A DNA stretch of 62,122 bases, taken from contig DANW01000021.1 in NCBI GenBank assembly GCA_002501605.1, positions 1 through 62,122 of the forward strand, in the 5' to 3' direction. The notes beneath the pieces are model-generated. The model saw nothing but the letters and a program-made list of their open reading frames with translations, did no database searches and was not told the origin of the DNA. The position numbers were made by a program, and so were the translations under genes. Shown one piece after another: positions 44,030 through 53,646 of the stretch. Source of the stretch: Euryarchaeota archaeon UBA28 (GTDB taxonomy: Archaea > Thermoplasmatota > Poseidoniia > Poseidoniales > Thalassarchaeaceae). The stretch's first letter is position 1. The number at the start of each line of letters is the position of its first letter.

Positions 44030-45784
44030 TTAACAGCAACTATCAGGGTTACTGTCCTGAGCACAATAGCAGGTCTTTGCTGGAACAATGTCAGCCCTTG
44101 AGCTTCTCTCTTTGAACAAAGCTGATACTTTCTCGAGCTCACCCGATTTATCCTCTCTTGCTTCCAAGCACAATTTTAGACCTAGAAGCCCCCACATGTT
44201 ATCTTTCCATAGCTTGATATCTTCGCGATATACTTGCTCGGCTTCCTCGATATGTCCCTGCTCAAGAAGTAGGGCACCCAGGATATGTCTAACTGGTTGC
44301 ATCTGGCCCCATGGTTCATTGTATGCTAAATTCAAGGACAGTTCAACTCCTCTTCGTAGCTCATCGAACGCGGCAGAGAAATCATAGGATTCTCCTCTTT
44401 CCTTGGCAAGGAACTGTCTTCTGTATTCTATTTCTCCCTCAAGAATAGAAGCGTTGACGTTGAGTATTGAGGGGCCCTCAGAAGGATCTTGATACATGAA
44501 ATTGTTATGCATAACCCTTCCTTCGAGGGACGGATTCTTCAGAGCTTCATTGAACAGGGCTTGCTCTGTCTCGGCCTCCTGAACCATTCCCTTGGAGGCG
44601 TACGCAACGCCTCTAGCGTAGTGCTGGGTGGCAATAGTCGCAGGGAATGCTTCCTTGTCAGAATACATTGGTTCAGCCAATATGTCATCCCACTTTCCAA
44701 ATCTAATCATGACATGCCATGGCATCGTGACATATGATTCTAGGAATATGGCCCCCATCGGTATAATACCTGCAAGCATGAACCGGACACCAGAATTATC
44801 ATCTCCTTTTGGTAGGGTACTTACTGCCTTTCTGGCATATTTCAACGCAGTTTCATACTGGCCATCGAACATCGCGCACCAAACAACGAAGTGATGGTTG
44901 TGCATCCTGTAGAACTTGTAGAACTGAGATTCATTACCAGTAATTTCCACATATCTATCGTCGGCTTCAACTGCTGCTATGTTGCAATCTATAGCCTCTT
45001 TCCATTGTCCGACCCAGGCATCAATGTGGGATGGCATGTGGACCAAATGTCCTAGGCCTGGCATTAAATTCCTTAGAACATCGGCCGCAGGTAGTGCCCT
45101 CTCTGGGAATGGTGACAGTTCAAGTGCGTGACAATATAGATGACAGAGGGCTGGGTGAGTCTTGGCTTCATCACTATTTTCAAATGCTCTTTCCATGATA
45201 TCTACTAGAAGTAGTGTATTGTCATCTGCGGGGGTGATCTCTCCTGACTTGGTATCCTTATCCCACAATTGCCATGCTTTCAGATTCATCAAAGCCTCGA
45301 CATAGATTGCAGTTACATCAAGGTCTCCATCATATTTTTCATAGAGTGGGGCCATTGCTTCGGCGAAGGCTACGTTAAGTTCTGGACTGTTCCCCATGTT
45401 CAACACTGCGGGATCTGCTGCATCTCTAGCCTCCTCGGAATGTCTCTTTGATAGGGCAAAAATCAGGTCCTGCTCAAGCTCTGTGCAATGTTCCCTAAGG
45501 GACATAGCCTTCTGAATTGGGTCATACCCAGATCCAAGTCCAGGAGTCCAATTATAATTTGATGAGACACAATAAGCAATACCCCACCATGCCATAGCAC
45601 AGTCTGGGTCCATTTCAGCACACTTTGAGAAGCAAGCGATTGCTTCTTCGTGGTTGTAGTTCAACATGTGCCCATGTGCAAGAGCGAACATCTTCCTCGA
45701 TTCTTCACTCGCGCAAGTTACCCTTCTAGCGAAGGAGTAATTCTCTTCATCTCCAAAATCATACATCTCAGGTGCTAAATCCAT
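44030..45784 (-). CDS. large TPR-type protein with cysteine-rich C-terminus
   Basis: About 584 residues from ATG 45784. At least four TPR-like helix pairs are visible, for example NYNHEEAIACFSKCAEMDPDCAMAWWG near 40-65 and the LEQGHIEEAEQVYREDIKLW pair near 520. A conserved central block HMPSHIDAWVGQW recurs in related bacterial and algal proteins. The protein ends in CYCAQDSNPDSCC, a cysteine cluster that could bind metal. No signal peptide. Likely a protein-interaction scaffold; specific role unknown. It lies on the same strand as the NAD-kinase-like gene and 60 bases after it. Confidence 0.8.
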   Translation of the reverse strand: MDLAPEMYDFGDEENYSFARRVTCASEESRKMFALAHGHMLNYNHEEAIACFSKCAEMDPDCAMAWWGIAYCVSSNYNWTPGLGSGYDPIQKAMSLREHCTELEQDLIFALSKRHSEEARDAADPAVLNMGNSPELNVAFAEAMAPLYEKYDGDLDVTAIYVEALMNLKAWQLWDKDTKSGEITPADDNTLLLVDIMERAFENSDEAKTHPALCHLYCHALELSPFPERALPAADVLRNLMPGLGHLVHMPSHIDAWVGQWKEAIDCNIAAVEADDRYVEITGNESQFYKFYRMHNHHFVVWCAMFDGQYETALKYARKAVSTLPKGDDNSGVRFMLAGIIPMGAIFLESYVTMPWHVMIRFGKWDDILAEPMYSDKEAFPATIATQHYARGVAYASKGMVQEAETEQALFNEALKNPSLEGRVMHNNFMYQDPSEGPSILNVNASILEGEIEYRRQFLAKERGESYDFSAAFDELRRGVELSLNLAYNEPWGQMQPVRHILGALLLEQGHIEEAEQVYREDIKLWKDNMWGLLGLKLCLEAREDKSGELEKVSALFKERSSRADIVPAKTCYCAQDSNPDSCC

Positions 45785-45844
45785 GACTATACGAAAACGA
45801 ATTAGGATATAACATGTATGATGCCTGTCTAAGAAATTGACCAT

Positions 45845-46987
45845 TCAGTCTACTGATACAGGCAAGATTCTGGTTGTTCTGTAGCCTTGCAATACCTTCA
45901 GATACTTCTTTTTTGAAAATTTTTCATCCATTTGAGGGTCCCCAGTTTCCACTCTGAGGTTTCTTAGGGTGAGCATTTTTGCAGGTGTAACTATGCCTAG
46001 GACATTTTCTACCCCAACCATCCTGAGAACTTCTGGGGACAATTGTAGATTTCCTCTACCGATCAGAAAACCCTGGCCCCCCATTGGAGATAGCAAAAGC
46101 GTTACTTCGCCAGTATGCGTCTCCAAGTGCTGAATGATTTCCTTCTCATTAAGGTCTGAAGCGATCAGTCTATTTCCCTTCGATATGTCGATACCTAAAG
46201 TGTTCAATTCAAAGCCGAGATTGGAACCAATTGTTCTCAAAGTCCCTCCAGAACCCCAAATTATCATCCTATCTTCATCGAGTAGTGTATCCCTGATATG
46301 ATCTGAAAGTCCCTCAACTACCTCCTCCTCTCCGGATGCCTCCACCCTCATCTTTGACCCTTGCATCCATCGAGGGCTTGCGGGGGTGATAGCCTCGGCA
46401 TATAGCCTGACAACCCATTTTCCTTGCCTGTAGAGATCCTCGTCTAGGTCTAGTACTTCAGTAGAGGATAGCAGAAGGTCTTGATTTATCCAAGCACTGA
46501 GAACTTCAGCCGCCGCCTTTGGCGAGGATGCGAAACATCCGGAGTGCATCTTTACCCCGGTGGGAACGCCAATAATTGGTAGGTTTGGTTTACCATTGTC
46601 TGATAAAGAGGCAACAATATCTCTGGTTGTTCCATCGCCTCCTGCATACAAGATTAAATCAACATCCGATTCAATCATGGACTTTATGGCCTGATTGGTG
46701 TCATACGCGTGCGTCTCTCCTAAAGACGAGTGGATTGGGACTATTGGAGACAGGACATCTGGAATCCAATGCGTTCCCATTCTACCCTCACTTACGAACC
46801 ACTCGATTGCGAGTCTTTCTCCCTTTGTGATATTGATGAAATGTTCCAGCATGAGTCTCATCCTAGGTCCAGAACGATCTTCTGCACCCATGGATCTAGC
46901 GATCTCAGCTTGCCCATCCGACCCTTTCAAGCCCAGTCTACCACCTAGGCCAGCGTCCGGATTAACCAGTAGGCCCAACCTCACCAT
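45845..46987 (-). CDS. ATP-NAD kinase-like protein (AcoX/NadK superfamily)
   Basis: 380 residues. The start LGLLVNPDAGLGGRLGLKGSDG is the pattern of the longer NAD-kinase-like family near acetoin and phosphonate genes. The kinase signature AGGDGTTRDIVA is near 117, and the second motif GVPTGVKMHSGCFA is near 140. The C-terminal part has SPMGGQGFLIGRGN. It probably phosphorylates NAD or a related metabolite. The gene is divergent from thrS. Distinct from short NadK, so the substrate is not certain. Confidence 0.85.
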   Translation of the reverse strand: MVRLGLLVNPDAGLGGRLGLKGSDGQAEIARSMGAEDRSGPRMRLMLEHFINITKGERLAIEWFVSEGRMGTHWIPDVLSPIVPIHSSLGETHAYDTNQAIKSMIESDVDLILYAGGDGTTRDIVASLSDNGKPNLPIIGVPTGVKMHSGCFASSPKAAAEVLSAWINQDLLLSSTEVLDLDEDLYRQGKWVVRLYAEAITPASPRWMQGSKMRVEASGEEEVVEGLSDHIRDTLLDEDRMIIWGSGGTLRTIGSNLGFELNTLGIDISKGNRLIASDLNEKEIIQHLETHTGEVTLLLSPMGGQGFLIGRGNLQLSPEVLRMVGVENVLGIVTPAKMLTLRNLRVETGDPQMDEKFSKKKYLKVLQGYRTTRILPVSVD

Positions 46988-47149
46988 GCTAGTGCCAAGG
47001 GGGGTCGGGTCTTATCGCTTCGTAATGCAAAGTCTCGGAAAGGGCAACACGAAAAGTTCGTAACAAGAATAATTGGCGAATATTGGCTGAAATGGATAGT
47101 CGAATTCAAACGGGATTGCTCAACCGGATGGATATAGGAGACGGTACCG

Positions 47150-49105
47150 ATGATATCTGTTGAAGTTGGCAGTGGAGATGTCCACGAGTACGCCATAGGG
47201 ATTTCTGTGGGCGAGGTCATAGAGAACGTACACGGTAGGAGGTCTGGAGCAGTGGCCGCTTTGGTTGACGGCATTGAAAGGGATATGAGTCATGAGTTGG
47301 ATAGAGACTGTACTGTCATGCCCATTCTTGGAGAATCTCCAGAGGGGCTGTACATTCTTAGGCACTCATGTGCCCATTTACTGGCACAGGCAGTTACGGA
47401 GATCTTCCCTGATGCAAAGCCTACGATTGGCCCACCGATAGATCATGGTTTCTACTACGATTTCCATATGGATCCGATTTCAGAAGAAGAGCTCAAAAAA
47501 ATTGAGAAGAGGATGAAGGATTTAGTAAAGAGAAACTTGGAAATTTCTAGAGAGGAATATGACAATGATGAGCTCCGCTCAATGTTCAGAGATAACAAAT
47601 TCAAGATCGAGATAATGGATGACAAGATTGGCCATGATATCGGTTCGTCGATTTATCGTCAGGGAGAATTCATAGATCTCTGTCGTGGACCTCACGTTCC
47701 GTCCACCTCCCATCTAAGGTGGTTCAAGTTAACCAGCACTAGTACAGCTTACTGGCGTGCGGATAGTAATCGTGAAACGCTAATCAGGATTTATGGCATG
47801 TGTTACGCTACCAAGGAAGGCCTGAAAGAACGTCAGCGACAAATTGAGGAGGCATCAAAACGCGATCACAAGAAGATTGGCAAGGAGATGGAGCTGTATA
47901 TGATCGATGAGAAGATTGGCAAGGGACTGCCAGTCTGGCTTCCGAATGGTGAAATTCTAAAGTCTGAAATAGAAAGGTACGCGATCGAGACAGAAGAGTC
48001 ATACGGATATCAAAGGGTTACAACACCTGTTTTGGCCAAGCAGGAATTATTCGAAATTAGTGGCCACCTCCCTCACTATGCCGATGGAATGTACCCCCCA
48101 ATGGAGATGGATGACGGCACCTACTACCTAAAAGCCATGAATTGCCCAATGCATCACTTGGTCTTCAGCAACAAAAAACGAAGTTACAGGGATTTGCCGA
48201 TTAGAATAGCTGAATATGGAACTGTGTACAGAAACGAGCTTTCTGGGACTCTCGCAGGACTGCTTAGGGTACGCATGCTATCGATGAATGACGCACATAT
48301 ATACTGCACTTTGGACCAAGTAGCCGAGGAGGTTCGGGCTAATGTGCAGATGGTCAATGACTATTACAGAACATTTGGTTTTGAAAACTTCCATCTTCGA
48401 CTGTCGCTTTGGGATCCAGCAAGGACTGAGAAATATATCGACCAGCCTGAAAATTGGGAGTCAACGCAGAGTCATCTGAGGGATATCCTAGAGGATATTG
48501 GAGTACCATTTGTCGAGGCGGTGGGAGAGGCTGCGTTCTATGGGCCAAAAATAGATATTCAGTTTACCACAGCTCTTGGTAGAGAGGAGTCTATGTCGAC
48601 AATTCAATTGGACTTCGCCGCCAAGGATCGCTTTGGCCTGAGTTACAAAGATGAGAATGGGGATGAAAATGGAGAAGTGTTCGTAATTCATCGGGCTCCC
48701 CTATCCACTCATGAGAGGTTTGTCGCCTTCCTCACAGAGCATTGGGCTGGAAACTTTCCAACTTGGCTATCTCCAGTCCAAGTTCAGATAATTACAATCT
48801 CTGAGAAGCACAAGGTACATGCGGCGACGGTTGCGAACAGACTTTACGAATCTGGTGTAAGGGTCAATGTAGATGATTCTGATAATACGGTAGGGAAAAA
48901 GATTAGGACTCATAGGAAAATGAGGCCCGCCTACATGGTAATATTAGGTGATGAGGAGACAGAGAACGGAACGGTATCAATCAGGTCTAGAACTGGTCAA
49001 CAACTAAATGGAGTTCCTTTGGATGACTTCGTAGCTGGAATTTTTGCTGAGATAACGACTCGAGATAGGGAGCTCTCCATGATTCCAACGGAGAGAGGCA
49101 GTTGA
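47150..49105 (+). CDS. thrS: threonyl-tRNA synthetase, bacterial type
   Basis: 651 residues. Domains in order: a TGS-like N-terminus (1-60), the N2 editing domain with zinc-type ligands HSCAHLL and CRGPHVP, the class II core with motif 2 (GTVYRNELSG) and the zinc ligands in AMNCPMHH and later HRAPLSTHER, and the anticodon-binding domain from about 540. Canonical archaeal ThrRS carries a D-aminoacyl-tRNA-deacylase-like editing domain instead, so this gene was likely acquired from bacteria. A GGAG sequence about ten bases upstream supports ATG 47150. Confidence 0.97.
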   Translation: MISVEVGSGDVHEYAIGISVGEVIENVHGRRSGAVAALVDGIERDMSHELDRDCTVMPILGESPEGLYILRHSCAHLLAQAVTEIFPDAKPTIGPPIDHGFYYDFHMDPISEEELKKIEKRMKDLVKRNLEISREEYDNDELRSMFRDNKFKIEIMDDKIGHDIGSSIYRQGEFIDLCRGPHVPSTSHLRWFKLTSTSTAYWRADSNRETLIRIYGMCYATKEGLKERQRQIEEASKRDHKKIGKEMELYMIDEKIGKGLPVWLPNGEILKSEIERYAIETEESYGYQRVTTPVLAKQELFEISGHLPHYADGMYPPMEMDDGTYYLKAMNCPMHHLVFSNKKRSYRDLPIRIAEYGTVYRNELSGTLAGLLRVRMLSMNDAHIYCTLDQVAEEVRANVQMVNDYYRTFGFENFHLRLSLWDPARTEKYIDQPENWESTQSHLRDILEDIGVPFVEAVGEAAFYGPKIDIQFTTALGREESMSTIQLDFAAKDRFGLSYKDENGDENGEVFVIHRAPLSTHERFVAFLTEHWAGNFPTWLSPVQVQIITISEKHKVHAATVANRLYESGVRVNVDDSDNTVGKKIRTHRKMRPAYMVILGDEETENGTVSIRSRTGQQLNGVPLDDFVAGIFAEITTRDRELSMIPTERGS

Positions 49106-50451
49106 CTTCCCCATCTAATGGTCGTTCCCCAATGACGGTATTGTTTCTGGTCGTCCTAGTTGATATGCTTGGGTTTACAATTGTGATCCCTTTCCTAACC
49201 TATTTTGTTCAAGACCTAGCTTCTGGACAGGGAATAAATGATGTTGGAAGCAGAGATTTCTGGGTAGGAGTGGTCATTGCGGTATACTCACTAGCACAAT
49301 TTCTTTTCACACCAATTCTTGGATCAATAAGCGATAGGCTTGGAAGAAGGCCTGTTATAATGTTTGGATTAATTTCCAACTCTGTATTTTTCATCGTTTT
49401 CGGACTTTCAAACAGTCTTGAAATGGCGATTTGTGCAAGATTCCTTGCAGGAGCTGGAAATGGAAATATCGCTGTGGCTAGAGCTTACATTGGCGACATT
49501 AGCACACATGATTTGATTCCGAGAAGAATGGGAATGTTAGGAGCGGCCTTTGGACTGGGGTTCATGATTGGACCTTTCATTGGAGGTCTTCTGTCAGATC
49601 CAGCGACAAGTATAGGGGGATTCTTTGATTCGTCCTTTTGGAGAGCTAATGAGTACCTGCTACCATGCATATTTTCCAGTCTACTTAGTTTGGTTTCCCT
49701 AGCACTTGCCTACTTTTGGCTAGAAGAGAGCCTTGCTCCGGATTCCAGAGCTGATAGCGTTTCAGATGGAAGCCTTAGCAAGTTTAGAGAGACCTTCTCG
49801 AACATTATCGGCGTTATTAGGATTCCAATAATCTCCACCCTGGTTGTGATCAATTTCCTATTTCTTATGGCATTCAGTATGATGCACGGAACCTTCATCC
49901 TATTCACAGCGATGTCGATAGATAGTGGGGGTCTTGGTTGGAGCGAAATTGAAAATGGATGGATTTTTGCTTTCATTGGGCTCCTTGGGGTTATCATTCA
50001 GGGAGGTCTTATCGGCCCACTCACCGATAGGTTTGGAATGGGTAAACTGATGATGATAGGAACTATACTGTGTGGGGCAGGGATAGCCAGTCTTCCCTAT
50101 GTACCTCCAGAAGCATCTTGGCTGATACTCGGCTCCTCCGCTGGTCTAGCAATAGGAAATGGCCTCTTTTCACCGACACATTCGTCACTACTGACACTTG
50201 AAGCCAACAGGGCAGGGCATGAGCTTGGGCTCGTAATGGGGGCTCAGGAGGGTTACGGGGCATTGGCCAGAATAATTGGACCCTTACTAGCTGCCTACCT
50301 ATGGTCAATAACAGTTGAAGGGACCGGGATCTGGACATTCCATACTTGTTTCAGAGTCGCAGGGGTGATTTTCGTAATTGCGGCCCTGCTTCAATTGAGT
50401 CTTAAATTGGAGAACAGATATGAAGAACAGGAAGATATAGTTCGAAATTAA
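49102..50451 (+). CDS. MFS transporter, drug:H+ antiporter (TetA-like) type
   Basis: 449 residues with about 12 transmembrane helices. Helix 1 has the VLVDMLGFTIVIP motif and loop 2-3 holds the MFS signature GSISDRLGRRPV. The second half repeats a weaker GPLTDRFGMG. These fit TetA/multidrug-efflux-like antiporters, although nutrient uptake is possible. A TTG start overlaps the thrS stop (TTGA) and is preceded by GGAGAGAGG in thrS; ATG 49132 is the alternative. The two genes are probably coupled. Confidence 0.9.
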   Translation: MTSPSNGRSPMTVLFLVVLVDMLGFTIVIPFLTYFVQDLASGQGINDVGSRDFWVGVVIAVYSLAQFLFTPILGSISDRLGRRPVIMFGLISNSVFFIVFGLSNSLEMAICARFLAGAGNGNIAVARAYIGDISTHDLIPRRMGMLGAAFGLGFMIGPFIGGLLSDPATSIGGFFDSSFWRANEYLLPCIFSSLLSLVSLALAYFWLEESLAPDSRADSVSDGSLSKFRETFSNIIGVIRIPIISTLVVINFLFLMAFSMMHGTFILFTAMSIDSGGLGWSEIENGWIFAFIGLLGVIIQGGLIGPLTDRFGMGKLMMIGTILCGAGIASLPYVPPEASWLILGSSAGLAIGNGLFSPTHSSLLTLEANRAGHELGLVMGAQEGYGALARIIGPLLAAYLWSITVEGTGIWTFHTCFRVAGVIFVIAALLQLSLKLENRYEEQEDIVRN

Positions 50452-50493
50452 ATTAGCCCCAATTATAATCAACAGTGAAGCTTCTCTAATCTC

Positions 50494-51354
50494 ATGGAAT
50501 GCATGGTTCTCGAATGTTCCTCAGATGCTGTCGAAGGGGGAGTGTTCTGCCATTTGCATGCCCATATGACAGCAGAAGTTGATCCAATGGAATGCCCTAG
50601 GGGGTGTGGACTCATGGCTTACAAACAAGATAATTGGAACGGGTTGTGGTGGATTTTCGGAGCCTTAGCGGTCTTTTTCTTACTAATTGAAATGGTCCTA
50701 TTGGCAGTATTGGCATCAATTTCTGTAATGGCATTTGGTGGATGGCAACATAAGCAGAATGCTAACTATAGATTCAGCTGTGATAAATGCGAAGGAGTGC
50801 TACTAGACAATAAGACGCTATCTGGGATAAAGAATTATGGTGGAATTTCGGATTTATCTGGAAAATTGATGTCTGAGCTGGATAATTCAATCGAGTCGAG
50901 TGGGATCAAGTGCCCCGGATGCGAAGTGAAAATGGCGAGAATTCCGATCTCATACGTACTACCGGATCAGGGAACTGGAATTACTGTAATTGACCTGATT
51001 CAGGCGGCGATACCCAACACAATGAATCTCATGGAGCTTGATGGTTGCAGGGATTGTGGGTTGATTTGGTTTGACAGGGGAGAGATTGACAATATCAGAA
51101 AAAGCCAGACCCTAAGGGGAGAGAACTTTGGTGAGGCTGGTAAATCGATATACTCTGAGGGACGTCAATCACGCGAGGCTTTCAAGGGCATGAAAATCGA
51201 AAGAGCGGTTGAGTCGAGAACGGTAAATACGTTTGATAGCAAGCGGGTAAAAGCGGATTCTGAAGTGGTTCGTAGACAGTTCACTTACTGTTCCATTGAG
51301 GGGTGTAATAGTCTAGCATTCAGGAGCTTGGAGTACTGTCACAGGCACAAGTAA
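50494..51354 (+). CDS. membrane zinc-ribbon protein with matching N- and C-terminal zinc knuckles
   Basis: 286 residues. The N-terminus CMVLECSSDAVEGGVFCHLHAH and the C-terminus YCSIEGCNSLAFRSLEYCHRHK share the spacing C-x(4)-C-x(8-10)-C-x-x-H, as if one knuckle had been duplicated to both ends. Between them are a CPRGCG element, two hydrophobic segments (about 50-85), a CDKCEGVLLD ribbon, a CPGCEVKMARIP ribbon and CRDCGLIWFDRGEID, which resembles the TFIIB-like zinc-ribbon family found near membrane proteases. Function unknown; possibly a membrane-bound regulator or maturation factor. Confidence 0.75.
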   Translation: MECMVLECSSDAVEGGVFCHLHAHMTAEVDPMECPRGCGLMAYKQDNWNGLWWIFGALAVFFLLIEMVLLAVLASISVMAFGGWQHKQNANYRFSCDKCEGVLLDNKTLSGIKNYGGISDLSGKLMSELDNSIESSGIKCPGCEVKMARIPISYVLPDQGTGITVIDLIQAAIPNTMNLMELDGCRDCGLIWFDRGEIDNIRKSQTLRGENFGEAGKSIYSEGRQSREAFKGMKIERAVESRTVNTFDSKRVKADSEVVRRQFTYCSIEGCNSLAFRSLEYCHRHK

Positions 51355-51359
51355 CTGAA

Positions 51360-51719
51360 CTAAATCCACACGTCATTTGATGCTGTCAGTTCGCTAGACT
51401 TGTTTCCCGTATTCATTACTCCCTTGGGCTCAACTAGCATTATTTTGCACTCATCAATGGCATATGGCTTGTGATCTATACCCTTGGGAACGACATACAT
51501 CTCTCCCTCATCCAGCTCTATAATCTCATTCTCTAACTCTATGAACATAGTTCCCTCGAGTACAATGAATGCCTCATCGGTATCTGAATGGTTATGCCAA
51601 ATGAAATCGCCCTTTATCCTGACAAGCTTGAACTGGTAGTCATTCATTTCAGCAATGACTTTCGGAGACCAATGATCTGTGAACATTGAGAGTTTCTCAA
51701 TGAAGTTGACTTTCCCCAT
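51360..51719 (-). CDS. small cupin-domain protein
   Basis: About 119 residues from ATG 51719. A single cupin barrel has motif 1 IWHNHSDTDEAFIVLEG (His, His, Glu ligands) and motif 2 MYVVPKGIDHKPYA with the last histidine. Such small cupins bind Fe, Mn or Zn and may act as isomerases or dioxygenases. The gene starts two bases after the trhO stop on the same strand, so it probably shares that transcript. Substrate unknown. Confidence 0.88.
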   Translation of the reverse strand: MGKVNFIEKLSMFTDHWSPKVIAEMNDYQFKLVRIKGDFIWHNHSDTDEAFIVLEGTMFIELENEIIELDEGEMYVVPKGIDHKPYAIDECKIMLVEPKGVMNTGNKSSELTASNDVWI

Positions 51720-51720
51720 A

Positions 51721-52539
51721 CTAGGCAACCACCTTTTCATAGCAGTAGGGGCAGTGCTCCTCTAATGAGTACTTCTCAGACTTTAGATCATCAGGAGTAA
51801 GGGGTTCTCTGCACTTGAAGCACATCTGGTGGTCCGCTTCCATTAGCTCGGTGTCTAAGGATACTCTTTGGTCAAAAACGAAGCAGTCGCCCTTCCAATG
51901 TGCCCCTCCGGCCTCCTTGAAGTATCCAAGTACGCCTCCTCTTATTTGGTATACTTCGTCCCATCCTTGGGATTCCATTACCATACTAGCCTTCTCGCAT
52001 CTAATTCCCCCGGTACAGAACATCACTACTGGAGTGGATTTGTCATAATCTAATCCTTTTACGGCCTCTGGAAACTCCCTGAATGACTTGATATCGAGAT
52101 CTATTGAATTTTCAAATGACCCAACCCTGAGTTCATAGTCGTTCCTGGTATCTAAGACAATTATCTCCTTGCCTTCATCAAGCCACGTCTTGAACTCACT
52201 AGGATTGATGTAATTCCCCTGATTCTCCACAGGTCTAATTTCGTCCATTCCCAGGGAAATGATCTCTTTTTTCAAGCGGACGAGCATTCTCCGAAAAGGC
52301 TGATACTCGGAGTAAGTGACGTGCATGGGTATCCCGGTTAGCCTGGAGTCTTCCTCCAAGAATGAGACATAATCATTAATTGATTTCTGAGTTCCTGCTA
52401 GAAAGAAATTGATTCCATTGGGGCTTAAAAGAATGGTGCCCTTAAGTCCAAGGCTGTTGCACTTCTCTCTGAATGGGGCCCTAAGATTATCTCTGTCTGG
52501 AAGATCTACGAATCTGTATCCAGCGATATTCACGAACAT
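51721..52539 (-). CDS. trhO: tRNA uridine 5-hydroxylase TrhO (rhodanese family)
   Basis: About 272 residues. TrhO hydroxylates U34 of tRNA with oxygen, starting the 5-methoxyuridine/cmo5U route. The N-terminal domain has KGTILLSPNGIN, the rhodanese domain has the active cysteine in FCTGGIRCEKAS, and GDCFVFDQRVSLD follows. The C-terminal cysteines CFKC and CPYC form a probable zinc site. ATG 52539 lies just after the ttuA-like stop region; the genes overlap or abut and probably form an operon for wobble-base modification. Confidence 0.92.
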   Translation of the reverse strand: MFVNIAGYRFVDLPDRDNLRAPFREKCNSLGLKGTILLSPNGINFFLAGTQKSINDYVSFLEEDSRLTGIPMHVTYSEYQPFRRMLVRLKKEIISLGMDEIRPVENQGNYINPSEFKTWLDEGKEIIVLDTRNDYELRVGSFENSIDLDIKSFREFPEAVKGLDYDKSTPVVMFCTGGIRCEKASMVMESQGWDEVYQIRGGVLGYFKEAGGAHWKGDCFVFDQRVSLDTELMEADHQMCFKCREPLTPDDLKSEKYSLEEHCPYCYEKVVA

Positions 52540-52547
52540 AAAATCCC

Positions 52548-53549
52548 TCAAGGAACCTCTGAAAGCCACTTCTTCATTGTGCAGGACTGACACACTGGCC
52601 TAGAAGTAGCCTCTCCACAAAGTGTGCAACTGCTTATCTTACTATTTGGGTCGGGATGGACTACTCTGTGAATCTCCCTTATTTGATCCAGAGAATGGAG
52701 TAGGCCGTGTCTGGCTCCGGGGGTGAGTGACTCAAGCTGTGCAACTATGGCCCTACTCTGCTGCCTCTGAGCGCCCGGAGCATGTGGGCAGTCTCCGTGA
52801 TGGATTGGTAGGCTATTCACTATAGCGAATGCGTGTATCTCCTGCTCTGGTATCCACCTCAAAGGGACAATCCTTGGTACCATTCCGTCAATCGGTGAAG
52901 ATGTGTGTGGCGCAAGTCTTACTGACCTCTCAATTTCTCCCTTCTGGAGATTCATTAGGATCGACTGAGCCATATCATCCAGATTGTGGCCTAGAGCCAT
53001 AACGTCAGCACCCACCTTGTCTGCTAAAGCATTCAGGCTTTGTCTCCTGAATACTCCACAGAAAGAGCAGGGCATCATCCCACTGGCCTCATCATTGAGC
53101 TTGTCCATTGCAGGGATTTTTGAAACGACTTGGTCCATCCTATCATATCCCATCTCTTCGTAACTAAGTGTAATGAACTCAATATCCAGTTCTTCCGAGA
53201 GACTCCTCGCACACTCCAACGATGGCGATCTGTACCCATCGATTCCTTCATCGACACACCCTGCAACAATCCTAACATCTCTCCTACCGCCAATTATATC
53301 TTTCACCATGGTCAGAAGTACTGCTGAGTCCTTTCCTCCTGAAACTGCTACGAGTACAACGTAAGGACTCCCATCAGATTTCCTGGCATCCTTGGGGAGA
53401 ACTAATTGCCTCCTGAGTTCCTTTGATGTTCTTCTTCGGATAGAGTCTGAAAGATGTTTTCCGCAGAGGTGTTGACCGCTGTACGGCTGATGAACAACTG
53501 CTGGACCCTTGCATCTACTGCAACTGGTTACCGATACTGCACCTCCCAT
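52548..53549 (-). CDS. tRNA 2-thiolation enzyme, TtuA/Ncs6 (CTU1) family
   Basis: 333 residues. N-terminal zinc finger cysteines (CSRCKGPAV, then HLCGKH) precede the PP-loop VAVSGGKDSAVLL near residue 70. A central PCSFCGVFRR holds cluster cysteines, and a C-terminal finger has CTLCGEATSRPVCQSC. This is the TtuA/Ncs6 architecture that thiolates tRNA uridine at position 54 or 34 using sulfur from a ubiquitin-like carrier. Which position applies is not readable; the next gene (TrhO, U34) makes wobble uridine plausible. Confidence 0.92.
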   Translation of the reverse strand: MGGAVSVTSCSRCKGPAVVHQPYSGQHLCGKHLSDSIRRRTSKELRRQLVLPKDARKSDGSPYVVLVAVSGGKDSAVLLTMVKDIIGGRRDVRIVAGCVDEGIDGYRSPSLECARSLSEELDIEFITLSYEEMGYDRMDQVVSKIPAMDKLNDEASGMMPCSFCGVFRRQSLNALADKVGADVMALGHNLDDMAQSILMNLQKGEIERSVRLAPHTSSPIDGMVPRIVPLRWIPEQEIHAFAIVNSLPIHHGDCPHAPGAQRQQSRAIVAQLESLTPGARHGLLHSLDQIREIHRVVHPDPNSKISSCTLCGEATSRPVCQSCTMKKWLSEVP

Positions 53550-53646
53550 ATACTCGTCCGGGAGTGTTCAAGACTTGAACCCAGTGTGAGTCTAGTAACT
53601 ATATTTTAGCGTATTTTTGATAATGTAGTAATTTTTCAGCGTTCTT

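Noticed and set aside
53560..53595. Another T-arm-like GGGTTCAAGTC on the minus strand
   Set aside because: No cloverleaf can be drawn around it.
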